Positions 23,408 to 31,966 of a DNA stretch of 64,000 nucleotides are shown in pieces. The position numbers and the translations under genes were made by a program. The notes beneath the pieces are model-generated. The model saw only the letters and a list, made by a program, of their open reading frames with translations, made no database searches and had not been told where the DNA came from. Origin of the DNA: Streptomyces filipinensis (GTDB taxonomy: Bacteria > Actinomycetota > Actinomycetes > Streptomycetales > Streptomycetaceae). Numbering within the stretch: the first letter of the stretch is position 1; the number at the start of each line of letters is the position of its first letter. The stretch spans positions 62,001 to 126,000 of the forward strand of contig NZ_BMTD01000009.1 of NCBI RefSeq assembly GCF_014649495.1, written 5' to 3'.

Positions 23408-23587
23408 GTGGCGGTGAACGCCAAGAAGATCGCCGTGTACGTGCTCGTGGTCTTCGCGCTGTACGTGATCATCACGGACCCGGCCAAGGCGGCCGACTAC
23501 GTCCAGATAGGCTTCGAGGGCATATCGGACGCGGCCAAGGCCATCGGCGACTTCATGACCTGGGTCGCCAACGGAGGAAAGAGCTGA
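23408..23587 (+). CDS. Small single-pass membrane protein (59 residues)
   Basis: The GTG start follows AGGGGAGG. The protein has a short basic start (AVNAKK), one helix IAVYVLVVFALYVIITDPAK at residues 8-27, and a second amphipathic stretch (YVQIGFEGISDAAKAIGDFM). Such proteins are conserved among Streptomyces in this position upstream of sigF, as far as I recall. The function is unknown. It ends 10 bases before the Dabb gene, so the two are probably cotranscribed. Confidence 0.75.
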   Translation: MAVNAKKIAVYVLVVFALYVIITDPAKAADYVQIGFEGISDAAKAIGDFMTWVANGGKS

Positions 23588-23597
23588 GGTACACCCC

Positions 23598-23891
23598 ATG
23601 ATCCGCCACCTGGTCCTCTTCAAGCTCAACGAGGGCGTCGAGCGCGACGATCCGCGAGTCGTGGCGGGTGTGGAGGCCTTCCGGGCGCTCGGCGGCCAGA
23701 TCGAGGAGCTGCGCTTCTGGGAGTGCGGCTGGAACACCAGCGACCGGCCGATCGCCTACGACTTCGCGATCAACTCGGCGGTCGAGGACACCGCCGCCCT
23801 CCAGCGCTACCTGGAGCACCCGGCCCATCAGGCGGGCGTCGCGCTGTGGCGCGAGTTCGCCACGTGGGTGATCGCCGACTACGAATTCTGA
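23598..23891 (+). CDS. Dabb-family (stress-responsive alpha/beta barrel) protein
   Basis: A 97-residue dimeric alpha/beta-barrel protein. The opening MIRHLVLFKLNEGV and the C-terminal EHPAHQAGVALWREFATWVIADYEF are typical for the Dabb fold, which in other organisms occurs in stress proteins and small cyclases. The ATG lies 10 bases after the previous stop, with GGAGGAAAGAGC just upstream in the end of that gene. The substrate, if any, is unknown. sigF follows 180 bases later. Confidence 0.88.
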   Translation: MIRHLVLFKLNEGVERDDPRVVAGVEAFRALGGQIEELRFWECGWNTSDRPIAYDFAINSAVEDTAALQRYLEHPAHQAGVALWREFATWVIADYEF

Positions 23892-24071
23892 GTCCCCCGC
23901 GCTCCCAGCCCTCCGCCGGTACGGCGGGGGGCTTTCCTGTGTTTTATGCCCCAACTTGGCATTGTTTGAGCACAACACGGCGTTATGCGGTGCTTGCACA
24001 CAGTGCACATCTCTTGTGATGCTATGACCACTTTTGACGGATGCTTGATCGATGAAGAGGTGGCGTTGACC

Positions 24072-24902
24072 GTGTCGGCCAGTACTGCGCCGCCCCAGGA
24101 GGAGGCGGCCGCCCCCGCCCCCGCGGCCCCCGAGAAGCGGCGCGGCGCCGACACCCGAGCCCTGACCCAGGTGCTCTTCGCGGAGCTGAAGGAGCTCACG
24201 CCGGGCACGCCGGAGCACAACCGGGTACGGGGGACGCTGATCGAGGCCAACCTCCCGCTGGTGCGCTACGCGGCCGCCCGCTTCCGCTCCCGCAACGAAC
24301 CGATGGAGGACGTGATCCAGGTCGGCACCATCGGCCTGATCAACGCCATCGACCGCTTCGACCCGGACCGGGGCGTGCAGTTCCCCACCTTCGCGATGCC
24401 GACCGTGGTCGGCGAGATCAAGCGTTACTTCCGGGACAACGTCCGCACGGTCCACGTGCCCCGCCGGCTGCACGAGCTGTGGGTGCAGGTCAACAGCGCC
24501 ACCGAGGACCTCACCACGCTCTTCGGCCGCTCGCCGAGCACGGCCGAGATCGCCGAGCGGCTGCGGATCAGCGAGGAGGAGGTGCTGGGCTGCATCGAGG
24601 CGGGGCGCTCCTACCACGCCACCTCGCTGGAGGCCGCGCAGGAGGGCGACGGGCTGCCCGGCCTGCTGGACCGGATCGGCTACGAGGACCCGGCCCTGGA
24701 CGGCGTGGAACACCGCGACCTGGTCCGGCACCTGCTCGTACAACTCCCCGAACGCGAACAGAGAATCCTTCTCCTGCGCTACTACAGCAATCTCACCCAG
24801 TCACAGATCAGCGCCGAACTCGGCGTGTCCCAGATGCATGTCTCCCGGCTCCTCGCCCGAAGCTTCCAGCGGTTGCGCTCCGCGAATCGCATCGACGCAT
24901 AG
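24072..24902 (+). CDS. sigF: Late-sporulation sigma factor SigF
   Basis: A 276-residue SigB/SigF-type RNA polymerase sigma factor. Region 2 contains LPLVRYAAARFRSRNEPMEDVIQVGTIGLINAIDRFD and EIKRYFRDN; region 3 has VPRRLHELW; region 4 ends with the HTH LTQSQISAELGVSQMHVSRLL. It resembles S. coelicolor SigF, which acts late in spore maturation, including in the Ala/Pro-rich N-terminus beginning SASTAPP. That similarity decides for the GTG at 24072 over the in-frame ATG at 24024, which has no ribosome site. The tandem arrangement with sigN also matches S. coelicolor. No anti-sigma gene is adjacent. The assignment rests on remembered sequence and gene order. Confidence 0.88.
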   Translation: MSASTAPPQEEAAAPAPAAPEKRRGADTRALTQVLFAELKELTPGTPEHNRVRGTLIEANLPLVRYAAARFRSRNEPMEDVIQVGTIGLINAIDRFDPDRGVQFPTFAMPTVVGEIKRYFRDNVRTVHVPRRLHELWVQVNSATEDLTTLFGRSPSTAEIAERLRISEEEVLGCIEAGRSYHATSLEAAQEGDGLPGLLDRIGYEDPALDGVEHRDLVRHLLVQLPEREQRILLLRYYSNLTQSQISAELGVSQMHVSRLLARSFQRLRSANRIDA

Positions 24903-25227
24903 AAGGACGCAGGGGAAGCACAGCAGGCGCACGGGAGCACAGTCGGGAACACCCCCTGCATCGCAAACCCGCTCGATCCATCACCGCCACGAGCGAATCG
25001 CTCACCTGCGCAGATGCCGACAGTTGAGCCCCGAAAAAGCGTCAGACCCCTTCTTTCCAGGGCGGATTCGCAACTTGCATGTCGACATGTCACTACAGCG
25101 TGTTGCCGACATGTGACATTCTGCCGGAGACGCGTTTGCCGGGCCTTCGGCTCCGGTATTCAGGTGAAGGCTGCGTTGCTCGAAAGACGACGCCGCCCCG
25201 ACCGTCCCGCGACCCAAAGGGGGTGGC
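24903..25227. other. sigF-sigN intergenic region with palindromes
   Basis: There is no gene in these 325 bases. At 25078-25089 lies the perfect palindrome CATGTCGACATG. The 11-mer CGACATGTCAC at 25083-25093 recurs as CGACATGTGAC at 25107-25117, 24 bases on. These repeats lie 110-150 bases before sigN, where a regulated promoter would be expected, and look like binding sites for a developmental regulator. Which one cannot be told. Confidence 0.55.
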
Positions 25228-26166
25228 ATGTCCGCAGACCAGGGCAGCTCGAAGGTGCTGACGCCCGCGAAGAGCGAGGCTGCACCCAAGGAGCTCGACG
25301 CTTTCGACGTCCTCGACGGCATCGAGGGCGTCACGGCCCTCGATGCCGTGCCGGCCCCGCCCGCCCAGGCGGCCGCCGACGCTCCGGCCCCGCCGGCCTC
25401 GGGGGACATCGACACCCGCACCCTGTCCCGCTCCCTGTTCCTGCGGCTCGCCGCACTCGACGAGGACAGCCCCGAGCGGGCCTATGTGCGGGACACACTG
25501 ATCGAGCTGAACCTGCCGCTGGTCCGCTACGCGGCCGCGCGCTTCCGCTCCCGCAACGAACCGATGGAGGACATCGTCCAGGTCGGCACCATCGGCCTGA
25601 TCAAGGCGATCGACCGCTTCGACTGCGAACGGGGCGTGGAGTTCCCGACGTTCGCGATGCCGACGGTGGTCGGCGAGATCAAGCGCTTCTTCCGCGACAC
25701 CTCCTGGTCGGTCCGCGTCCCGCGCCGCCTGCAGGAGCTGCGCCTGGCCCTGACCAAGGCCAGTGACGAGCTGTCCCAGAAGCTGGACCGCTCCCCGACG
25801 GTGACGGAGCTGGCCGCCGTGCTCGGCGTCTCCGAGGAGGACGTGGTCGACGGCCTCGCGGTCGGCAACGCCTACACCGCCTCCTCGCTGGACTCCCCCG
25901 CGCCCGAGGACGACGGAGGCGAGGGCTCCCTGGCCGACCGGCTCGGCTACGAGGACACGGCCCTGGAGGGCGTGGAGTACCGCGAGTCCCTGAAGCCCCT
26001 GCTGGCCAAGCTCCCGCCCCGGGAGCGCCGGATCATCATGCTGCGGTTCTTCGCCAACATGACCCAGTCGCAGATCGGCGAGGAGGTCGGCATCTCCCAG
26101 ATGCACGTCTCCCGGCTGCTGACCCGGACCCTGGCCCAGCTGCGGGAGGGCCTGATCTCCGACTGA
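25228..26166 (+). CDS. sigN: SigB-type sigma factor SigN
   Basis: A 312-residue SigB-family sigma factor, about 65 percent similar by eye to SigF across regions 2-4. It shares LPLVRYAAARFRSRNEPMED, GEIKRFF and the HTH MTQSQIGEEVGISQMHVSRLL. Its longer N-terminus (SADQGSSKVLTPAKSE) and Asp-rich stretch are distinct. In S. coelicolor, sigN lies next to sigF and directs genes such as nepA in the subapical stem of sporulating aerial hyphae. A nepA-like gene is in this window at 59370-59681. The ATG follows AAGGGGGTGG. The paralogue names depend on order and N-terminal similarity. Confidence 0.85.
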   Translation: MSADQGSSKVLTPAKSEAAPKELDAFDVLDGIEGVTALDAVPAPPAQAAADAPAPPASGDIDTRTLSRSLFLRLAALDEDSPERAYVRDTLIELNLPLVRYAAARFRSRNEPMEDIVQVGTIGLIKAIDRFDCERGVEFPTFAMPTVVGEIKRFFRDTSWSVRVPRRLQELRLALTKASDELSQKLDRSPTVTELAAVLGVSEEDVVDGLAVGNAYTASSLDSPAPEDDGGEGSLADRLGYEDTALEGVEYRESLKPLLAKLPPRERRIIMLRFFANMTQSQIGEEVGISQMHVSRLLTRTLAQLREGLISD

Positions 26167-26204
26167 CCCTTCATTTCTGATGACCCGTCAGCCACACTGG
26201 CCCG

Positions 26205-27008
26205 ATGCTGCGAGCGACAGGGTCGGGCGGGGCGGCGGGCACGACATGGACACGTGGCCGCCGAGGCGCCGTGACGGCAGCGTCGGCGGCCGTCGTCGTC
26301 CTGGGCGGGGTACTGGCCGCGTGCGCGGGCCACGGCCCGGGAGGCGGTTATGTCGCGGTCGGCTCGGCGGGCGGTCCCCAGAAGCAGGGTGCGGCGAGCG
26401 CGCCGACGGGCTCGGTGTCGCTGGTGCCGCTCGACGGCGGACACGCAAAGGGCGCCGGCGGAGCCGGCAACTCACCGGCACGCGCGCCCGGTTCCACACC
26501 CTGGCCGAGCGGCGGGCCACCCACCGCCGACGGCTCGGAGCGGTCCACACCGTCACCGGACACGCCGACCCCGCCCACGCCGAATCCGTCCATGCCGGAC
26601 CCCTCCGGCCACACCGGCGGCGAGCGCGGCGGCGCGGGCGGCCGTACGACGTCTCCCGGCCCCTCGCCCGCCCCAACTCCCGGCCGCAGCACGGCTCCCG
26701 CGCCCGGCGACCTCTCCTGGGGCAGGCCGGTGACCGAGGCCACGGATCAGCGCTGGTGCCAGAAGGTGACCGTCGCCTTCCACAACGTGGGCGGCGTGGC
26801 GGTGCGTTCGGGCTCGGTGAGTTTCGGGACGCACATCATCGGTGCGCTCGGTATCGACTGGGGGACGGTCACCTCGACGGTGGGCCTCCCGGCGCCGATC
26901 GCCCCGGGCGCGCGCGAGCACCCCGCCTGGACGGTGTGCGTCGACGCCTGGCGCGTGCCGCTCGGCATGCACATCGAGACGCGGGACGTGTCCGTCCGGT
27001 GGAGCTGA
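26205..27008 (+). CDS. Secreted lipoprotein with Pro/Thr linker
   Basis: A 267-residue protein. A twin-Arg-like basic stretch (TRGRRGAVTA) precedes a hydrophobic helix ending in the lipobox VLAAC, so it is probably a lipoprotein. Residues of about 45-165 are low complexity, rich in Gly, Pro, Ser and Thr, and would span the cell wall. The last 95 residues form a beta-rich domain beginning WGRPVTEATDQRWCQKVTVAFHN with a second cysteine in WTVCVDAW; it may be disulfide-linked and resembles bacterial Ig or CBM-like folds. The ATG at 26205 lacks a clear ribosome site. It starts 38 bases after sigN and might be read through from it. Confidence 0.7.
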   Translation: MLRATGSGGAAGTTWTRGRRGAVTAASAAVVVLGGVLAACAGHGPGGGYVAVGSAGGPQKQGAASAPTGSVSLVPLDGGHAKGAGGAGNSPARAPGSTPWPSGGPPTADGSERSTPSPDTPTPPTPNPSMPDPSGHTGGERGGAGGRTTSPGPSPAPTPGRSTAPAPGDLSWGRPVTEATDQRWCQKVTVAFHNVGGVAVRSGSVSFGTHIIGALGIDWGTVTSTVGLPAPIAPGAREHPAWTVCVDAWRVPLGMHIETRDVSVRWS

Positions 27009-27024
27009 GCGCCGCGGGCGCGCG

Positions 27025-27222
27025 CTACTTCAGCGCCAGCCAGGCGACGCCGGCCACCACGGCCAGGGCCACGATGACGCCGATGATCACGCCGATGCGG
27101 GGACCGGAGGGAGCGGCCGCCTGCGGCTGGCGTCCCTGCGGAGCCTCGTCGACGAACGCGCGGAACATCTGGGTGCTGCCGGCGGGGTCGTAATTGCCCT
27201 GGGGGCCCTGGGTGTTAGCCAT
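27025..27222 (-). CDS. Small tail-anchored membrane protein (65 residues)
   Basis: The first 40 residues are soluble (MANTQGPQGNYDPAGSTQMF and a Pro/Gln-rich stretch). The C-terminus is a single hydrophobic helix, IGVIIGVIVALAVVAGVAWLALK, so it would be inserted by its tail with the N-terminus in the cytoplasm. It is convergent with the lipoprotein gene. No family is known to me. The ATG at 27222 is chosen because upstream codons show no coding character. Confidence 0.65.
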   Translation of the reverse strand: MANTQGPQGNYDPAGSTQMFRAFVDEAPQGRQPQAAAPSGPRIGVIIGVIVALAVVAGVAWLALK

Positions 27223-27368
27223 GGCCCGAGACACTAGCGAATCCACGTGACCGACCCAAGTGCGGGGCCACCGGGACAGACGGGGGCAGCTCACACGCAC
27301 CCGCCTGCGTATTTACGGTAGCAACACTTGCCTTTGCCAAGTTTTTGCGTCTCGGGACCCCGATTTGT

Positions 27369-27411
27369 TTGCCTGCAGCAACCAAACGTCGTTATGGTTG
27401 CCCCAAGCAAC
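27369..27411. promoter_or_regulatory. Twin inverted repeats, probable MarR operator
   Basis: TTGC-N5-GCAA at 27369-27381 and GTTGC-N5-GCAAC at 27397-27411 repeat the same arrangement 29 bases apart, just before the MarR gene at 27428. A third half-site pair, GCAACACTTGC, lies near 27323. MarR proteins bind such palindromes to repress their own operon. Confidence 0.7.
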
Positions 27412-27427
27412 GAATACGGGAGGTGTG

Positions 27428-27934
27428 ATGGCCGAGCAGACGCAGTTCGAAGAGCTGGCGCGTCAGCTCAGTGCCGTCGGGGCCGTGAAACGGGACATGG
27501 GGCGGATCCTGCCGCCCGACTGCCCGGCCGGCTCGGCCGCCGTGCTGACCCTGCTCGGCCGCCACGGAGACATGCGCATGAGCAAGCTCGCCGAGCTGCT
27601 GGCCGTGGACATGTCGGTCACCAGCCGGCATGTGGCGCACGTCGCCGCGCGCGGCTGGATCGAGCGGCACCCGGACCCGGCGGACAAGCGCTCGCGCATC
27701 CTGCGCCTGACGCCGGCCGGCCTGGAGCAGCTCGACGAGCTGTCCCGGCGGACCACGCATCTGCTCGCCGAGCGGCTCGCCGACTGGACCGACGACGAGG
27801 TGGCCCAGCTGATCCGGCTGATGACCCGCCTGCGCGAGTCCTTCGGCGACTGCCGGTCCACCGCGTTCCGGCTCCCGGTCCCCGTGACCGCTCCCGTAGT
27901 CGAAGAGACCACCCGTACACCCGCAAGCACGTAG
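27428..27934 (+). CDS. MarR-family transcriptional regulator
   Basis: A 168-residue winged-helix repressor. The DNA-binding part is MRMSKLAELLAVDMSVTSRHVAHVAARGWIERHPDPADKRSRIL, with the beta-wing DPADKRS conserved. The start ATG follows GGGAGGTGTG. The MFS exporter gene begins 14 bases after its stop, and operator-like repeats precede it, so it is most likely an autorepressor that responds to a small molecule exported by the pump. Ligand unknown. Confidence 0.93.
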   Translation: MAEQTQFEELARQLSAVGAVKRDMGRILPPDCPAGSAAVLTLLGRHGDMRMSKLAELLAVDMSVTSRHVAHVAARGWIERHPDPADKRSRILRLTPAGLEQLDELSRRTTHLLAERLADWTDDEVAQLIRLMTRLRESFGDCRSTAFRLPVPVTAPVVEETTRTPAST

Positions 27935-27947
27935 GAAAAGGAAGCCC

Positions 27948-30503
27948 ATGGCAACGACCACACCAGCCGGTGTGCGGGCTCACGCCAAGCACGGGGGAGG
28001 CTCCGCGGAGCACGCCCCCATGACGCACCGGCAGATCATGGAGGCGCTGTCCGGCCTGCTGCTGGGCCTGTTCGCCGCCATCCTCTCCTCGACGATCGTC
28101 ACCAACGCACTGCCGACGATCATCAAGGACCTGGGGGGCGGCCAGTCCGCCTACACCTGGGTCGTCACCGCGGCGCTGCTCGCCATGACGGCCTCCGTGC
28201 CGCTGTGGGGCAAGCTCGCCGACCTGGTCAGCAAGAAGGCGCTCGTCCAGATATCCCTGGTCATCTATGTCGCGGGCTCGGTCATCGCCGGCCTCGCGCA
28301 GAGCCCGGCGATGCTGATCAGCGCCCGTGTGGTGCAGGGCCTCGGCGCCGGCGGTCTGTCCGCCCTGGTGCAGGTCATCATGGCCGCGATGATCTCCCCG
28401 CGCGAGCGCGGCCGTTACTCCGGCTACACCGGTGCCACCTTCGCCGTGGCCACCGTCGGCGGTCCGCTGCTCGGCGGTGTCATCACCGACACCGACTGGC
28501 TCGGCTGGCGCTACTGCCTGTTCGTCGGAATCCCCTTCGCGCTGATCGCGCTCGTCGTGCTGCAGAAGACCCTGCACCTGCCGGTCGCCAAGCGTCAGGT
28601 CAAGGTGGACTGGCTCGGCGCGTTCTTCATCACCGCCGCCGCCTCGCTGCTGCTGATCTGGGTGACCTTCGCCAACGACAAGTACGACTGGCTGTCCTGG
28701 CAGACGTACACGATGGTGGGCGGCACGCTCGTGCTGACGCTGCTGTTCGTGTTCACCGAGACCAAGGCCTCCGAGCCGATCATCCCGCTGCGCCTGTTCC
28801 GCAACCGCACCATCTCGCTGGCCTCGCTGGCCTCGCTGTTCGTCGGTGTCGGCATGTACTCGGGCACCGTCTTCTTCTCGCAGTACTTCCAGCTGGCCCG
28901 CGACAAGTCGCCGACGATGTCCGGCGTCATGACCATTCCGATGATCGGCGGTCTGTTCGTCGCGTCCATGGTCTCCGGCCGGTTCATCACCAGCACCGGA
29001 CGCTGGAAGGGCTGGCTCGTCGCCGGCGGTGTCTCCCTCACGGCGGGCCTGGCTCTGCTCGGCCTGATGCGCTACGACACCCCGTACTGGGAGTTGTCCG
29101 TCTACATGGCGCTGCTGGGCATCGGCGTCGGCATGATGATGCAGAACCTGGTGCTGTCCACGCAGAACCAGGTCGCCCCGGCGGACCTGGGCGCCGCCTC
29201 CTCCGTGGTGAGCTTCTTCCGCTCCCTCGGCGGTGCGGTCGGCGTCGGCGTGCTCGGCTCGGTGATGTCGGAGCGCATCACGCACTACGCCAAGGACTCC
29301 ATCACGGACCTGAGCCCGAAGGCGCGGATGGCCGCGGCGAAGGCCGTGGGCGGCGGCGACCTGCCCGACATGAACGCGCTGCCCAAGCCGGTCCGCACCT
29401 GGCTGGAGGGCGCCTACGGCCACGGCATCGCGGACGTCTTCCTCTACGCCGCCCCCTTCGCCCTGATCGCGTTCTTCACGGTGCTGTTCATCAAGGAGGT
29501 CCCGCTGCGGACGACCGGCGCGCTGGCCCAGGCCGCGCAGGAGAAGGCCGGAGCCGTCGCGGAAGCCGCCACCCCCGTCGAGACCATGCCGGAGACCACC
29601 GTGCAGGAGCCCGTCCAGGAGAACGTGCCCAGCTGGGCCGAGCCCGTCGTCGCGGCGGACCGCTTCCAGGAGACGCCGGCCACCGCTACCGCCACCCGGC
29701 AGCTGACCGCCCTCGCCACGCTCGCCGAGCCCGGCACCGGCGGCGGCACCCCGGTGCACGGCTTCGTCCGCGGCGCCGAGAGCGCCCCGGTCCCGCGGGC
29801 CGCGGTCACCCTGATCTCGCTGTCCGGCCGCCAGCTGGGCCGCGCGGTCGCCCAGGCCGACGGCGCCTACCTCGTCGACGCCCCGGGCACCGGCAGTTAC
29901 GTCCTGATCGCCTCCGCCGACGGCTACCAGCCACAGGCCTCCACCATCGTGGTCGGCGAGGAGCCGCTGCCGTACGACATCCTGCTCAGCGGCACCAGCG
30001 GGCTGACCGGTGTGGTCCGGGCCGCCGGGAGCGCGCTGCCGGTGAAGGACGCCATGGTGATCGTCACCGACGTCCGCGGTGATCTGCTGGCCACCGCCGC
30101 CACCGGCGAGCAGGGCGACTTCGCCTTCGGCGACCTGGTGCCGGGCGCGGTGACCGTAGCCGTCAACGCGAACGGGTTCCGGCCGCGTGCGCTGCCGGTC
30201 GAGGTCCGTGCCACCGGGGTCACCCGGATCGAGGTCGACCTGGACGCCGGCGCCCGTCTCCAGGGTGTCGTCAAGGCCCCGCACGGTCCGCTGGCCGACG
30301 CCCGCGTGACCCTCGTCGACCAGGCGGGCAACGTGGTCGGCACCGCCACCACCGGCGCGGACGGCGCGTACGCCTTCACCGACCTGGACGGCGGCGAGTA
30401 CACCGTCATCGCGACCGGCTACCCGCCGGTGGCGACGGCCCTGACGGTCGTGGGCGCCGGAGCCGACGGCCACGACATCCAGCTCGCCCACCCCGGCGAG
30501 TAG
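27948..30503 (+). CDS. DHA2-type MFS drug exporter with beta-sandwich tail
   Basis: An 851-residue protein. Residues 1-520 form an EmrB/QacA-type (DHA2) transporter of about 14 helices: LSSTIVTNALPTIIKDL in helix 1, GKLADLVSKKALVQ as the MFS motif A region, and RVVQGLGAGGL with GYTGATFAVATVGGPLLGG as motif C, which marks antiporters. Residues of about 520-600 are an Ala/Glu linker. Residues 600-851 contain three repeats of a carboxypeptidase-regulatory-like beta-sandwich (VHGFVRGAESAPVPRAAVTL, TGVVRAAGSALPVKDAMVIV, QGVVKAPHGPLADARVTLV), each ending in a GxY or FxF strand. With 14 helices the tail would be cytoplasmic, which is unusual for this domain. The ATG follows GGAAAAGGAAG. It forms an operon with the MarR gene. 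Confidence 0.9.
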   Translation: MATTTPAGVRAHAKHGGGSAEHAPMTHRQIMEALSGLLLGLFAAILSSTIVTNALPTIIKDLGGGQSAYTWVVTAALLAMTASVPLWGKLADLVSKKALVQISLVIYVAGSVIAGLAQSPAMLISARVVQGLGAGGLSALVQVIMAAMISPRERGRYSGYTGATFAVATVGGPLLGGVITDTDWLGWRYCLFVGIPFALIALVVLQKTLHLPVAKRQVKVDWLGAFFITAAASLLLIWVTFANDKYDWLSWQTYTMVGGTLVLTLLFVFTETKASEPIIPLRLFRNRTISLASLASLFVGVGMYSGTVFFSQYFQLARDKSPTMSGVMTIPMIGGLFVASMVSGRFITSTGRWKGWLVAGGVSLTAGLALLGLMRYDTPYWELSVYMALLGIGVGMMMQNLVLSTQNQVAPADLGAASSVVSFFRSLGGAVGVGVLGSVMSERITHYAKDSITDLSPKARMAAAKAVGGGDLPDMNALPKPVRTWLEGAYGHGIADVFLYAAPFALIAFFTVLFIKEVPLRTTGALAQAAQEKAGAVAEAATPVETMPETTVQEPVQENVPSWAEPVVAADRFQETPATATATRQLTALATLAEPGTGGGTPVHGFVRGAESAPVPRAAVTLISLSGRQLGRAVAQADGAYLVDAPGTGSYVLIASADGYQPQASTIVVGEEPLPYDILLSGTSGLTGVVRAAGSALPVKDAMVIVTDVRGDLLATAATGEQGDFAFGDLVPGAVTVAVNANGFRPRALPVEVRATGVTRIEVDLDAGARLQGVVKAPHGPLADARVTLVDQAGNVVGTATTGADGAYAFTDLDGGEYTVIATGYPPVATALTVVGAGADGHDIQLAHPGE

Positions 30504-30604
30504 TTCCACCCGGCCCGTGGCGGGGCACGCTCCGAGCGGAGGTGCCCTGGCCGCGGGCCGGTCTCATACGACCATTTTGTAAGGCTTTGCAGGGAGAAAA
30601 CGGG

Positions 30605-31426
30605 ATGGGACTGACCGCGAAGATCCGTACGCGGGACGGGTGGGCCGTGTCGCACGCGGTCGTCACGGTGACCGACATGACCGGTACGCAGGTGCTGCGG
30701 GCCGAGGCGGACACCGAGGGAGCCGTACGGGATGCCACCGAGCTGGCGCCGGGCGCCTACACGGTGATCGTGACGGCCGTCGGTTACGCGCCCGCCGCCT
30801 CCAGCGCCATCGTCACCGCGAGCGGCCGGGCCGAGGTCGGCGCGGTCACGCTGGCCCGGCAGGGCGGCACCGAACTGCCGCCGCCCGGGCCCTGGACCAT
30901 CGACCCGGTGCACTCCTCCGTCGCCGCGGTCGCCCAGCACCTGGGGATCTCCAGCGTGCACGGCCGGTTCGCGGAGTTCGGCGGCACGATCGAGATCGCG
31001 CCCGACGACGTCACCAAGTCCCGTGTGGAAGCGGTGATCAGGGCCGCGTCCATCGACACGGGCAACGGCATGCGCGACGGGCATCTGAAGTCCGCGGACT
31101 TCCTCGATGTCGAGCAGCACCCGGAGATCACCTACCGCTCGACGGGCCTGACCCAGGCGGGCTCCGACCGCTGGACGGTCCACGGGGAGCTGTCCATGCA
31201 CGGGGTCGTACGGCCGGTGGACCTGGACCTGGCCTACCTCGGCACAGGCGCCGACCCGTGGGGCGGCACGCGCGCCGCGTTCCGGGCCACGGCCGAACTG
31301 CACCGCGAGGACTTCGCGATGAACTACAACCAGGTCCTGCAGGCGGGTATCGCGGCGATCGGTACGACGCTGAAGGTCGAGCTGGACATCCAGGCGGTGC
31401 AGGGCGACGCGCTGCCCCAGGCGTAG
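30605..31426 (+). CDS. YceI-family protein with N-terminal beta-sandwich
   Basis: A 273-residue protein in two parts. Residues 1-85 are one copy of the carboxypeptidase-regulatory-like repeat (LTAKIRTRDGWAVSHAVVTVTD, GAYTVIVTAVGYAPA), the same fold as in the tail of the preceding MFS. Residues 95-265 are a YceI lipocalin-like barrel: WTIDPVHSSVAAVAQHLG, FGGTIEIAPDD, HLKSADFLDVEQHPEITY and MHGVVRPVDLDLAY are conserved. YceI proteins bind isoprenoid-type amphiphiles. No signal peptide is seen, so it is probably cytoplasmic. The ATG follows AGGGAG. The gene lies 101 bases after the exporter; shared domains suggest linked roles. Confidence 0.88.
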   Translation: MGLTAKIRTRDGWAVSHAVVTVTDMTGTQVLRAEADTEGAVRDATELAPGAYTVIVTAVGYAPAASSAIVTASGRAEVGAVTLARQGGTELPPPGPWTIDPVHSSVAAVAQHLGISSVHGRFAEFGGTIEIAPDDVTKSRVEAVIRAASIDTGNGMRDGHLKSADFLDVEQHPEITYRSTGLTQAGSDRWTVHGELSMHGVVRPVDLDLAYLGTGADPWGGTRAAFRATAELHREDFAMNYNQVLQAGIAAIGTTLKVELDIQAVQGDALPQA

Positions 31427-31475
31427 GCACGGCAGGGTCAGCCACCGGGGCAGGCGCTGCCCCTAGGCTGCCCCC

Positions 31476-31946
31476 ATGGCACCGAACATCGCGACCAACA
31501 CACGCGTATCGCTGGACGAGTTGCTGGACTTCGTACGCCCCCGCCACCGTGCCCTGCTGATCACCCGCCGGGCCGACGGTGGCCCCCAGGCGTCCCCGCT
31601 GACCTGCGGCGTCGACGACTCGGGCCGGATCGTCGTGTCGACCTACCCCGAGCGCGCCAAGACCCGCAACGCCAAGCGCGACCCCCGGGTCAGCCTGGTC
31701 GTCCTGAGCGACGACTGGAACGGCCCCTGGGTCCAGATCGACGGCACCGCCGAGGTCGTCGACACCCCCGACGCGGTGGAACCGCTGGTCGAGTACTACC
31801 GCAACATCGCCGGCGAACACCCCGACTGGGACGAGTACCGCCAGGCGATGGCCAGGCAGGGCAAGTCGATCATCCGGGTGACCCCGCAGCGGTGGGGGCC
31901 GGTGGCCACCGGGGGATTCCCGGCCCGGCCGGCCCCGCAGGACTGA
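31476..31946 (+). CDS. PPOX-class F420-dependent oxidoreductase
   Basis: A 156-residue split-barrel flavin/deazaflavin-binding protein. DFVRPRHRALLITRRADGGPQASPLTCGVDDSGRIVVST is the family's N-terminal strand set, with RAKTRNAKRDPRVSLVVL and WVQIDGTAEVVD following. Such enzymes in actinobacteria use F420 and reduce diverse substrates; which one is unknown here. The ATG lacks a Shine-Dalgarno, and TAGGCT ends 6 bases upstream, which suggests a leaderless message. It converges with the TetR gene. Confidence 0.87.
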   Translation: MAPNIATNTRVSLDELLDFVRPRHRALLITRRADGGPQASPLTCGVDDSGRIVVSTYPERAKTRNAKRDPRVSLVVLSDDWNGPWVQIDGTAEVVDTPDAVEPLVEYYRNIAGEHPDWDEYRQAMARQGKSIIRVTPQRWGPVATGGFPARPAPQD

Positions 31947-31966
31947 CCCGGGCCGTCGGAAAGCGG

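Noticed and set aside
27618..30509. A 963-codon minus-strand frame opposite the MarR and MFS genes
   Set aside because: Composition is typical of antisense high-GC frames, and no motif is found. The plus-strand MFS is certain.
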